Below are positions 45,972 through 53,559 of a stretch of DNA of 64,000 bases, piece after piece (the stretch's first letter is position 1; each line of letters starts with the position of its first letter). The notes below the pieces were generated by a model. The model did not search any database. It saw nothing but the letters and a program-made list of their open reading frames with translations, and was not told where the DNA came from. The stretch is from Pseudomonas putida (GTDB lineage Bacteria; Pseudomonadota; Gammaproteobacteria; Pseudomonadales; Pseudomonadaceae). The stretch is taken from contig NZ_JANHLE010000013.1 of the NCBI RefSeq assembly GCF_028682475.1, forward strand, positions 62,001-126,000, given 5' to 3'. Made by a program: the position numbers and the translations under genes.

Positions 45972-46922
45972 ATGCTTGAACCTGCCCAGCCTTCGTTGAA
46001 TCCCGGTGATCTCGCTCATGAGGAGCTGTTCCCCATTCGCGAAGTCTCGCGTCTGACAGGCATCAACCCGGTCACCTTGCGCGCGTGGGAGCGCCGTTAT
46101 GGGCTCATTCAGCCGACGCGCACCGAAAGTGGGCACCGGCTGTATTCCCAAGCCGATATCGATGAAGTCCGTAATATTCTCGGCTGGATCGAGCGGGGGG
46201 TGGCGGTCAGCAAGGTCGGCAAGATTCTCTCCCGCAGCCAAAGCCTTAAACCGCAGGCTGAAGCGGTGCACAGCCAGGCTTCCCAGGACGACTTCAAACA
46301 ATGGCAGCTGCAGTTGCGCCAGGTGGTCAGAGCGTTCGATGAGCGGCGTCTGGAGCAGGTCTACGGCCAGGTGTTCAGCAGTTATCCACTGGTGGTGGCA
46401 TTCCAGGACATCCTCTTGCCGGTCTGGCAGGAATTGCGTTGCACTCAGGACGCCTTCGGCCACCTCAGCGAATGGCTGTTTCTCGACGGTTTCCTGCGTG
46501 GGCGGGTACTGCAGCGTTTGCAGCTGTCTGCTGACCAGCAAGAGGTCAGGGTGGTGCTGGCGGCGATTCCCGGGCATTGCCACGAGCTGGAGTTGCTGGT
46601 GACGGCCTTGTTGCTCGGCACCAGTGAAATCGGCGTGACGGTATTGGGCTTGGGTCAGCCTGTGGAAGAACTCAGCCTGGTCTGCGAGCGCATGAATCCG
46701 CATGCCCTGGTGCTGTTCTCCAATCACGCCCCGGCGCAGGACCTGCCCAAGCGTCTGGCCCGCCTGGCCTTGGCACTGGAGTGTCCGTTACTGCTGGCAG
46801 GGGAGGCTGCTGACCTGGCCCAGGATAGCCTGATCGGCTCGCAAGTCGCGTGCCTGGGCAGTGAAGGGCGTTTGATGCGTCGGCGCTTGCAGCAGTACCT
46901 GGCCGGTCACCTGGACAGCTGA
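45972..46922 (+). CDS. MerR/LitR-CarH-family transcriptional regulator without B12-binding motif
   Basis: This 316-residue protein has a MerR HTH (residues about 15-85, FPIREVSRLTGINPVTLRAWERRYG). A helical bundle and a B12-binding-like Rossmann domain follow. The canonical cobalamin motif D-x-H-x2-G is altered to HCHELE (near residue 204), so adenosylcobalamin binding is unlikely. This matches the B12-independent (class II) LitR proteins of P. putida, which act together with a short LOV protein in light-induced transcription. A LOV gene lies 0.7 kb away. The 3' end overlaps the convergent PilZ-like gene by 16 bp. Confidence 0.9.
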   Translation: MLEPAQPSLNPGDLAHEELFPIREVSRLTGINPVTLRAWERRYGLIQPTRTESGHRLYSQADIDEVRNILGWIERGVAVSKVGKILSRSQSLKPQAEAVHSQASQDDFKQWQLQLRQVVRAFDERRLEQVYGQVFSSYPLVVAFQDILLPVWQELRCTQDAFGHLSEWLFLDGFLRGRVLQRLQLSADQQEVRVVLAAIPGHCHELELLVTALLLGTSEIGVTVLGLGQPVEELSLVCERMNPHALVLFSNHAPAQDLPKRLARLALALECPLLLAGEAADLAQDSLIGSQVACLGSEGRLMRRRLQQYLAGHLDS

Positions 46923-47524
46923 GGGTGCAACTCCGGGTGGGCCTGACGGTGGGCCTGGAGGATGTACTCGCGTAGCCGCTCGATCTCCGAGTGCTTGCTC
47001 TCACTCAGGTTGTACGCGGCCAGGCTCTTGCCGGTACGCCGCTGCAGGACGCCATGCAAGGCGATGGGCGCGCAATTGTCGGGGGCGAACCACAGGTCGA
47101 ACGTGCTCGGCGGCTTGGGCTGGTCACGGCATTCCACCAGCACACCCTTGAACGAAATTTCCTTTACCCACAGGCCGGTACTCAGGCCCAGCTCGTCTTC
47201 CAGCGCCACCGGCGAATCCAGGGTCAGGCGCCACGGGCGTACCATCGGGCCTTCTTCATAGATGTGCGGTGCGCCCAGTTGCAGCTGCAGGGAATGGAAC
47301 TCGTCCTCGACCAGGTGCAGGGGAAAGGTCATCTGGTGGTTGTCGAATTGCGCCTGCAAGGTGACCTGCTCCTGGGCGATCAGCCGGGTCAGCAGGTCCT
47401 TGATTTCGCTGCCGCCATTGACCATCAGGCGCGACACCGACTCAGCCGCTGAGGGCTGTGAGGTGTGTTGCATGGACCTGATGAAGTCCAGCTCGTCCTG
47501 GGTCAGGAGGGCACTTGCTTGCAT
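46907..47524 (-). CDS. PilZ-domain-like protein
   Basis: This 205-residue protein has an N-terminal YcgR-like domain and a C-terminal beta-barrel region resembling PilZ (about residues 100-190). The usual c-di-GMP motifs R-x3-R and D/N-x-S-x2-G appear degenerate: RPWR, and EISFKG with Glu in place of Asp/Asn. c-di-GMP binding is therefore doubtful. I chose ATG 47524. It is co-directional with the LOV gene upstream (72 bp). Confidence 0.75.
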   Translation of the reverse strand: MQASALLTQDELDFIRSMQHTSQPSAAESVSRLMVNGGSEIKDLLTRLIAQEQVTLQAQFDNHQMTFPLHLVEDEFHSLQLQLGAPHIYEEGPMVRPWRLTLDSPVALEDELGLSTGLWVKEISFKGVLVECRDQPKPPSTFDLWFAPDNCAPIALHGVLQRRTGKSLAAYNLSESKHSEIERLREYILQAHRQAHPELHPQLSR

Positions 47525-47596
47525 GGTCGAACTCGAAAATGTCAGTTGTGAATGCAAATCTTCACCGTCATGGACAGCCAAACGGCGTTTTGGTTT

Positions 47597-48055
47597 TTAC
47601 CGTTCGTCGCCTTCCAGTTCGGCAATGCGTGCCCGCGCCTGTGCCAGTTCGCGTTCCAGTTCGAGCACCCGCTGTTCGGCCTCGACCTGACGGCTGACAT
47701 CTTTCTGGATACCGATGAAGTACTTGCGCTTGTCGGCTTCATTGAGCACTGGGGTGATCGACAACTCGTTCCAGAAGGCGCTGCCGTCCTTGCGGTAGTT
47801 GCGCAGGATTTCCCGGCTCGGCTGTCCGCTTTTGATCGCTTCGCGGATCAGGGCTCGCGGGGCCTGGTCACGGTCGTCGTTCTGCAGGAAACGGCAATCG
47901 CGGTAGAGGATGTCGTTGGCGTCATAACCGGTCAGGCGCTCGAATGCCGGGTTCACATAGAGCAGGATGGTGTCGTCGTCACCTTCCTGTTCAGCGACCA
48001 CAATGCCGTCGTTGGAGGCATCAATCATGCGTTGCAGCAGTGTGGCGTTGATCAT
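47597..48055 (-). CDS. Short LOV blue-light photoreceptor
   Basis: This 152-residue protein is a single LOV domain with short flanking helices. The photoactive Cys54 lies in DCRFLQ (canonical GxNCRFLQ). Flavin contacts are seen as NYRKDGSAFWNEL and the late Gln in FIGIQKDVS. It has no effector domain, so it acts through a partner. It strongly resembles, from memory, the PpSB1-LOV/PplA protein of P. putida, which works with LitR-type repressors. I chose ATG 48055. The C-terminal helix (ELERELAQARARI) is a likely dimer coiled coil. Confidence 0.95.
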   Translation of the reverse strand: MINATLLQRMIDASNDGIVVAEQEGDDDTILLYVNPAFERLTGYDANDILYRDCRFLQNDDRDQAPRALIREAIKSGQPSREILRNYRKDGSAFWNELSITPVLNEADKRKYFIGIQKDVSRQVEAEQRVLELERELAQARARIAELEGDER

Positions 48056-48193
48056 CGGTGAGATCCGCAAGGTAGGTGAATGGGCACGGAGGCTGATTCT
48101 AGATGATTGATCTGGACCTCACACGAGGAATGAGGCCTTTTGCCAGTGTCGAATGCTAGTATCCTACGTTTTTACTCAGTTACGGAACCCAGT

Positions 48194-48649
48194 ATGAAAG
48201 TCGTCATCCTTTCCGGTTCGGTCTACGGTACGGCCGAAGAAGTCGCACGGCATGCCGAATCGCTGCTCAAGGCTGCAGGATTCGAGGCCTGGCACGCTGC
48301 CCGCGCCACGTTGCAAGACCTCCAGGGCTTTGCCCCCGAAGCCTTCCTGGCGGTGACCTCGACTACCGGCATGGGTGAGCTGCCCGACAACCTGCTGCCA
48401 CTGTTCAGCGAAATGCGTGACGTGCTGCCCGCCGCCTGGCGTGGTCTGCCCGGTGCGGTGATCGGCCTGGGCGACTCCAGCTACGGCGACACGTTCTGTG
48501 GCGGCGGTGAGCAGATGCGTGAACTGTTTGCCGAACTGGGCATCAACGAAGTGCAGCCGATGCTGCGTCTCGATGCCAGCGAAACCGTCACCCCGGAAAC
48601 CGACGCCGAGCCCTGGCTGGCTGAGCTGATCGGCAAGCTGCGCGGCTGA
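48194..48649 (+). CDS. Flavodoxin, MioC-like
   Basis: This 151-residue FMN protein has a phosphate-binding loop SGSVYGTAEEVA at the N terminus and a flavin-stacking region GLGDSSYGDTFCGGGEQM. It resembles MioC more than long flavodoxins. Electron partners are unknown. It is divergent from the LOV gene and convergent with a LysR gene, separated by no gap. Confidence 0.88.
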   Translation: MKVVILSGSVYGTAEEVARHAESLLKAAGFEAWHAARATLQDLQGFAPEAFLAVTSTTGMGELPDNLLPLFSEMRDVLPAAWRGLPGAVIGLGDSSYGDTFCGGGEQMRELFAELGINEVQPMLRLDASETVTPETDAEPWLAELIGKLRG

Positions 48650-49537
48650 TCACGCCACCTGCGGTTGCTCGCGCAGCAATTGCAGCCAGGCCTGGGCGGC
48701 CCGCGACAGGTAAGCGCCCTGACGCCAGATGAAGGCGATGTCCCAGCGCAGGTCGGTCGCTTCGCTCAGGGTCAGGCGCACCACCCCGGGGCGTTCCAGG
48801 GCCCGCGCCACCACGCTTGGCAGCAGAACAACGCCCTGGCCTGCGGCGACCAGGGCGGCGAGGAAGTCGGCCTGGCCGCTGCGCCCGCCTTCCTTTGGGG
48901 TAAACCCCAATTGCTGACAAGCATTGAGCAGTCGGTCATTGAGCACAAAGCTGCGCTGATAGAGCAGGAACGGCGTATCGGCCAACTGCGCCAGGCTGAC
49001 CTGACCGGCCCCGGCCAGGGGGTGAGCGATGGGCAGCAGGGCATCGAGCGCTTCATTGCAGAACGGCTGGAAGGCGAACGCCGGGTCGTTCGGGGTCAGG
49101 CTGCCACCCAGTTCAAGCTCGCCACTCAGTACCGCCTGCTCGACATTCCGGCTGCCGCCTTCAAGCAGGTGAATGGTGATGTTCGGGTAACGTCGGCGGT
49201 ACTCGGCGAACAGCCGGGCAAACAGCACGTCGCTGCCCAGCAACGGCAGGCCCAGGCGCAGTTCTCCGCGTTCCAGCTGGCTGAGGTCATCGAGTTCGGT
49301 CTGCAACTCCTGGTGCAGGCGCAGCATGGCTTCGCCGCGTTCCAGGACGATCTTGCCGGCGGTTGTCAGGTGCAGCTGTGAACCTTGACGTTCAAGCAGC
49401 GGCACGCCGAGGTCCTGTTCCAGCTGGGCCACCTGCTTGCTGACCGCCGACTGGCTGATGTGCAAGGTGTGCGAGGCCTGGGTGAAGCCACCGCGATGGA
49501 TCACTTCAATGAAGCTGCGGAGCTGTTTGAGTTCCAT
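48650..49537 (-). CDS. LysR-family regulator, probably of the adjacent cidA/lrgB-like operon
   Basis: This 295-residue LysR regulator has an N-terminal HTH (FIEVIHRGGFTQASHTLHISQSAVSKQVAQLE) and an effector-binding domain. It is divergent from the CidA/LrgA-type operon. In Staphylococcus and others a LysR protein (CidR) controls such genes, so the same arrangement is likely here. The stop codon directly abuts the flavodoxin stop. Confidence 0.92.
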   Translation of the reverse strand: MELKQLRSFIEVIHRGGFTQASHTLHISQSAVSKQVAQLEQDLGVPLLERQGSQLHLTTAGKIVLERGEAMLRLHQELQTELDDLSQLERGELRLGLPLLGSDVLFARLFAEYRRRYPNITIHLLEGGSRNVEQAVLSGELELGGSLTPNDPAFAFQPFCNEALDALLPIAHPLAGAGQVSLAQLADTPFLLYQRSFVLNDRLLNACQQLGFTPKEGGRSGQADFLAALVAAGQGVVLLPSVVARALERPGVVRLTLSEATDLRWDIAFIWRQGAYLSRAAQAWLQLLREQPQVA

Positions 49538-49544
49538 GAGCGGA

Positions 49545-49559
49545 ATTCCATTGTGGAAT
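49545..49559. promoter_or_regulatory. Perfect palindrome between lysR and cidA-like genes (likely LysR operator)
   Basis: ATTCCA-TTG-TGGAAT is a 6+6 perfect dyad with T-N11-A spacing, just upstream of the LysR start and 76 bp before the CidA-like start. It is well placed for autoregulation and control of the operon. Confidence 0.65.
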
Positions 49560-49634
49560 GGAAGTCAGTCTAACAATTCGTTTTTAGCGTGGCGCAGGGA
49601 CTTTTAGAATACAGTTCTGAAGAGGTCCCCCGCG

Positions 49635-50021
49635 ATGAAACCCACACCCGTCAAACGTCTCCTGCGCCTGCTCGTCGAGCTGGCGGTATTCCTTGTGCTT
49701 TATTGGCTCGGTGGTCAGTTGGCAGCCTGGCTGGGTTGGCCAATCCCGGCCGGGGTCATGGGCCTGGCGCTGTTGTTGCTGGCGTTCGCCCTGGGCTGGT
49801 TGAAACCGGCGGCCTTGCAGCTCGGCGCTGGCTTGCTGATGGCTGAAATGCTGCTGTTCTTCATTCCTGCGCTGATGAGCCTGCTCGACTATGGCAGCCT
49901 GCTGCGCGATGAGGGCTGGCGGATCCTGCTGGTGATCGGCGTCAGCACCTTGCTGGTCATGGTGCTGACGGCGCTGACCGTGGAGTGGGTGTGCCGCTGG
50001 AGCATGCGCCATGACACTTGA
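49635..50021 (+). CDS. CidA/LrgA family holin-like membrane protein
   Basis: This 128-residue protein has four hydrophobic helices and the LrgA-family pattern (WLGWPIPAGVMGLALLLL). Such proteins form oligomers with LrgB/CidB partners. Proposed roles include murein hydrolase control, programmed lysis, and pyruvate or glycolate transport. Its stop overlaps the next gene by 11 bp. CidA and LrgA cannot be told apart by sequence alone here. Confidence 0.92.
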   Translation: MKPTPVKRLLRLLVELAVFLVLYWLGGQLAAWLGWPIPAGVMGLALLLLAFALGWLKPAALQLGAGLLMAEMLLFFIPALMSLLDYGSLLRDEGWRILLVIGVSTLLVMVLTALTVEWVCRWSMRHDT

Positions 50022-50697
50022 GCCGATGCCGCTGTTCTGGCTGGCGCTGACCCTGCTGGCCTATCTGGGCAGCCGCTGGTTGTACCGGCGTACCGGCCGT
50101 TACCTGTTGTCGCCGCTGATCCTGGTGCCGCTGGTGCTGCTGGCGATTGCCGTCCCGCTGAACACCGCCTATGCCGAGTATGCGCGCGACACGCACTGGT
50201 TGATGTCGGTACTGGGGCCGGTGACGGTGGCCTTCGCCGTGCCGATCTGGCAGCAGCGGGCATTGCTGGCGCGTCACTGGCCGGCCTTGAGTTTGGGCAT
50301 GCTGGTGGGCAGTGCGGTCTCGATTGCCAGTTCCTGGGGCCTGGCGCAGCTGCTGTCGCTGGATAGCGCGGTGAGCCTGTCGCTGTTGCCGCGTTCGATC
50401 ACCACGCCCTTTGCCATGCCACTGGCCCGCGATCTGGGTGGGGTGCCGGAACTGACAGCGGTTTTCGTGATGTTTACCGGGGTGCTGGGCGCCATGTTCG
50501 GCGGCGTATTGCTCAAGTTCCTGCCGTTGCGCACGCCCCTGGCCCGTGGCGCGCTGTTTGGCGTCGGGGCACATGGTGCCGGGGTCAGCCGGGCCCATGA
50601 AGTGGGCGGCGAGGAGGGCTCGGTGGCCGGTTTGGTGATGGTCCTGACCGGGTTGCTCAACCTGTGTGCGGCGCCGCTGCTGACCTTGATGGTGTGA
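50011..50697 (+). CDS. LrgB/CidB family membrane protein
   Basis: This 228-residue partner of the preceding gene has six or more hydrophobic segments. Conserved residues include the SLLPRSITTPFAMPLA block and a late GAHGAGVSRAHEVGGEEG motif. It starts within the end of the CidA/LrgA-like gene, so translation is coupled. The pair probably forms a single membrane complex. Confidence 0.94.
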   Translation: MTLEPMPLFWLALTLLAYLGSRWLYRRTGRYLLSPLILVPLVLLAIAVPLNTAYAEYARDTHWLMSVLGPVTVAFAVPIWQQRALLARHWPALSLGMLVGSAVSIASSWGLAQLLSLDSAVSLSLLPRSITTPFAMPLARDLGGVPELTAVFVMFTGVLGAMFGGVLLKFLPLRTPLARGALFGVGAHGAGVSRAHEVGGEEGSVAGLVMVLTGLLNLCAAPLLTLMV

Positions 50698-50824
50698 AAC
50701 AGCACACTATTTTGCCGCCTGACTCACAGAGTCAATAAGCTGGCTGCCAATGCAACTTACCTTTGCCTGGGTGCTGACTAGACTGCACCACAGTAGAGCA
50801 CACGAATGTGCCGAGGTGATTGCA

Positions 50825-50884
50825 ATGATCGCAACTGATGCCTTGCTCAACACGACAGTCTGCAATTTCGCGAGGCCACGCTGA
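50825..50884 (+). CDS. Possible 19-residue leader peptide coupled to hydrolase gene
   Basis: An ATG at 50825 with GAGG 8 nt upstream opens 19 codons. The TGA stop (50882-50884) shares one base with the ATG of the hydrolase (TGATG). The peptide MIATDALLNTTVCNFARPR has no recognised motif. The overlap suggests translational coupling or regulation. It may be a chance ORF. Confidence 0.35.
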   Translation: MIATDALLNTTVCNFARPR

Positions 50885-51789
50885 TGTCTCTGGCCGAGAT
50901 TCCATTGTGTGTCTGGCGTACCCGAGGCCTGAGTTTTACCTTCCGCGGTCAGACCATTCGCTACTGGACGGCAGGGCAAGGCGAGCCGCTGCTGCTTATC
51001 CACGGATTTCCCACGGCGAGCTGGGATTGGCATTACTTGTGGACGCCTCTGGCCCAGCGGTACCGGGTGATCGCCTGTGACATGCTCGGTTTCGGCGACT
51101 CGGCCAAGCCTGTGCAGCACACCTACAGCCTGATCGAGCAGGCCGATCTGCAGCAGGCCTTGCTTGACCACCTGAAGGTCGATCAGCCGGTGCACCTGCT
51201 CGCCCATGATTATGGTGACAGCGTCTCCCAGGAGTTGCTGGCGCGCCACCATGAAGGGCTGGCGAACATTGCCAGCTGCGTGTTTCTCAATGGCGGGCTG
51301 TTTCCCGAGTGCCATCGGGCGTTACTGATCCAGAAGTTGTTGCTCAGTCGTCTGGGCTGGCTGGTGGCGCGCTCGTTCGGGCGCGATGACCTGGTGCGCC
51401 ATGTCACCCAGATCTACGGGCCGTGCACGCATCCCAGCGAAAGCGCGCTGGATGACTACTGGAGCCTGGTGGCCTCGAACCGTGGCACGCGGATCCTGCA
51501 CAAGCTGGTGTGCTACGTGCCTGAACGTGCGGTGCAGCGCGAACGCTGGGTCGGCGCGTTGCAAAAAGAAGGCGTGCCGCTGCGTTTCATCAATGGTGCG
51601 GTCGATCCGGTTTCCGGCGCCCACATGCACGAACGCTACCGGGAGCTGGTGCCCAATCCCGACACCGTGCTGCTGCCAGGCATCGGCCATTACCCCCATA
51701 CCGAAGCGCCGGTACAGGTGCTGCGCCACTATCTGGCTTTTCGCCAGCAGTCAGTGCAGCCGGTTGCGCAAATGATGGCCTGGTCCTGA
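50884..51789 (+). CDS. Alpha/beta-hydrolase (epoxide hydrolase/MEST-like, Asp nucleophile)
   Basis: This 301-residue hydrolase has the oxyanion HGFPTASW motif near residue 39, the nucleophile elbow HDYGDS with Asp (near residue 110) in place of Ser, and a catalytic His in GHYPHTE. The Asp nucleophile points to epoxide hydrolase or dehalogenase chemistry rather than esterase. The pattern also resembles the mesoderm-specific transcript-like group. The substrate is unknown. Its own ATG lacks a strong ribosome-binding site, consistent with coupling to the leader ORF. Confidence 0.88.
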   Translation: MSLAEIPLCVWRTRGLSFTFRGQTIRYWTAGQGEPLLLIHGFPTASWDWHYLWTPLAQRYRVIACDMLGFGDSAKPVQHTYSLIEQADLQQALLDHLKVDQPVHLLAHDYGDSVSQELLARHHEGLANIASCVFLNGGLFPECHRALLIQKLLLSRLGWLVARSFGRDDLVRHVTQIYGPCTHPSESALDDYWSLVASNRGTRILHKLVCYVPERAVQRERWVGALQKEGVPLRFINGAVDPVSGAHMHERYRELVPNPDTVLLPGIGHYPHTEAPVQVLRHYLAFRQQSVQPVAQMMAWS

Positions 51790-51918
51790 GGAGCCGGGCC
51801 CGTTGCATCATCTTCCAGCCTTATCGCCTGCCATTCACCCTGTGCCCGCTTGATTGTGCGATGACTGGCGCTGGCCGACACTCGGGCATACCTCGCTGAA
51901 TTCCCTGGAGTGTTGAGC

Positions 51919-52830
51919 ATGAGCGATTCTGTGCGCCTGGACGATAAAGTGGTGATTGTCACCGGAGCTGGCGGCGGCCTGGGCCGGGCGCATGCCTTGC
52001 TGTTTGCCCGCCACGGTGCGCGGGTTGTGGTCAACGATCTGGGCGGTTCGACCCACGGCGAAGGCGCCAGCGCTTCTGCGGCCGACCGGGTGGTGGCGCA
52101 GATTCGTGAAGCCGGCGGCACGGCAGTGGCCAACCACGACTCGGTGGCCGACGGGCAGCGTATTGTCGAGCAGGCACTGGACAGCTTTGGCCGGGTCGAT
52201 GTGCTGATCAACAATGCCGGGATCCTGCGTGACAAGACCTTTCACAAGATGGAAGACAGCGACTGGGAGCAGGTCTACCAGGTACATGTCGAAGGCGCCT
52301 ATAAAGTGACCCGTGCGGCCTGGCCGCATCTGCGCGAGCAGAACTGGGGCCGGGTGATTTTCACCGCCTCGACCTCAGGTATCTATGGCAACTTCGGCCA
52401 GGCCAACTACGGCATGGCCAAACTGGGACTGTATGGTCTGACCCGAACCCTGGCCATTGAAGGACGCAAACACAACATTCTGGTCAACGCCATCGCTCCC
52501 ACCGGTGGTACCCGTATGACTGAAGGGTTGATTCCGCCGCAGGTATTCGAGCAGCTCAAGCCGGAACTGGTCAGCCCGTTGGTGGTGTACCTGGGCAGCG
52601 AGCAATGCCAGGACAGTGGCGGTCTGTACGAAGTGGGTGGCGGCTGGGTCGGCAAAGTACGCTGGGAGCGTAGCCTGGGCGTGGGTTTCAACCCGCATCA
52701 CGGCTTTAGCCCAGAGGATGTTGCGGCTAACTGGCAGGCAATTGGCGACTTTACTGATGCCGTACACCCGCGTGACACCCTCGAGGCGTTGCAGCAGATG
52801 ATGGCCAATCTGCAGAGGTTTTCCCGCTAG
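51919..52830 (+). CDS. SDR-family 3-hydroxyacyl-CoA dehydrogenase (MFE-2-like)
   Basis: This 303-residue SDR has the glycine motif TGAGGGLG, the NNAG motif, and catalytic Ser and Tyr-x3-Lys (STSGIYGNFGQANYGMAK). The insertion GGSTHGEGASASAAD after the second strand is typical of the (3R)-hydroxyacyl-CoA dehydrogenase part of peroxisomal multifunctional enzyme 2. Relatives act in beta-oxidation or steroid breakdown. CTGGAG lies 8 nt before the chosen ATG. It stands near the hydrolase gene, but 129 bp separates them. Confidence 0.88.
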   Translation: MSDSVRLDDKVVIVTGAGGGLGRAHALLFARHGARVVVNDLGGSTHGEGASASAADRVVAQIREAGGTAVANHDSVADGQRIVEQALDSFGRVDVLINNAGILRDKTFHKMEDSDWEQVYQVHVEGAYKVTRAAWPHLREQNWGRVIFTASTSGIYGNFGQANYGMAKLGLYGLTRTLAIEGRKHNILVNAIAPTGGTRMTEGLIPPQVFEQLKPELVSPLVVYLGSEQCQDSGGLYEVGGGWVGKVRWERSLGVGFNPHHGFSPEDVAANWQAIGDFTDAVHPRDTLEALQQMMANLQRFSR

Positions 52831-52908
52831 CCAAGACTGTCTGAGGTTGTGGTCGCCGAACGATCTTCCCTATGCTGGGCGGCCATGATCGATGCAGGAG
52901 TACAAAGG

Positions 52909-53259
52909 ATGTACGAGTCCAGAACCGAAGCGGTCATTTCGTCCCGCCAGTTCCGCTTTCGCTTGCTGCGCCATGGCCTGGCAGCCTGCCTGCTGCTGAT
53001 CGCTTCGATCCTTTTCGGCGTGCTCGGGCACCTGTATTTCGAACCGCACATTCCCCTGCACGATGCAATCTTCAATGCCACCTTGCTGCTGGGTGGGGTA
53101 GGGCCGGTGATCTTGCCCGAGAGCATTGGCGGCAAGCTGTTCTTTGCCGGTTATGGTTTGTATGTCGGGTTGGTGTTTGTCGCCAGTATCGGCTTGATCC
53201 TGGCGCCTGTCGCGCATCGACTGTTGCATCGGTTTCACTTTGACGATGCGGATGATTGA
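52909..53259 (+). CDS. Two-TM small membrane protein resembling an ion-channel pore domain
   Basis: This 116-residue protein has a basic N terminus, TM1 at residues about 23-42, a re-entrant-like segment with LLLGGVGPV (about 58-70) and TM2 at about 78-100. The order TM-pore-TM recalls the two-TM K+ channel module. The filter does not match TVGYG, so K+ selectivity cannot be claimed. AGGAG lies 8 nt before the ATG. It has no regulatory domain. It could be a small orphan channel-like protein; I have no family name. Confidence 0.7.
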   Translation: MYESRTEAVISSRQFRFRLLRHGLAACLLLIASILFGVLGHLYFEPHIPLHDAIFNATLLLGGVGPVILPESIGGKLFFAGYGLYVGLVFVASIGLILAPVAHRLLHRFHFDDADD

Positions 53260-53276
53260 TCTCACCGGGTAGCCAT

Positions 53277-53306
53277 AAAAAAGGCCGCTGCAGTGCAGCG
53301 GCCAAG
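53277..53306 (-). terminator. Rho-independent terminator on minus strand
   Basis: Read on the minus strand, GGCCGCTG-CACTG-CAGCGGCC is followed by T6. On the plus strand no T-run follows, so it serves minus-strand transcripts. The next gene upstream on that strand is hmgR, 250 bp away, with a small ORF between. Confidence 0.85.
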
Positions 53307-53317
53307 TAAGACGTAGA

Positions 53318-53478
53318 TCAAGGAGCTTCAAAATCAACGTCGGTGAACCCGATGCCGGGAGGCGGGGTGTACACGCCTGAAATGCCCGGGCCAGAGCGGC
53401 TGCCAGTGATGGCGCGGTCCAGCTGCAAACAGGATAAGCGGCTGACCCGGAAGGAAAAATAGCCAATTGTGACATTCA
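53318..53478 (-). CDS. Possible small protein (53 codons, GTG start) between hmgR and terminator
   Basis: A minus-strand open frame starts at a GTG near 53478 and ends at TGA 53318-53320, just 12 bp before a terminator. Its C-terminal part is Gly/Pro-rich (SGVYTPPPGIGFTDVDFEAP). No ribosome-binding site is obvious and no in-frame ATG exists. The fit between ORF and terminator suggests a transcript; I do not recognise the product. Confidence 0.3.
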
Positions 53479-53559
53479 CTGTTGCGCTGCTGGCAACAGT
53501 GCGGCGTTGCTCACACTAGCGCAGCATCCTGTGAATGAGTGTGAGCCTTTGTAAGCAAT

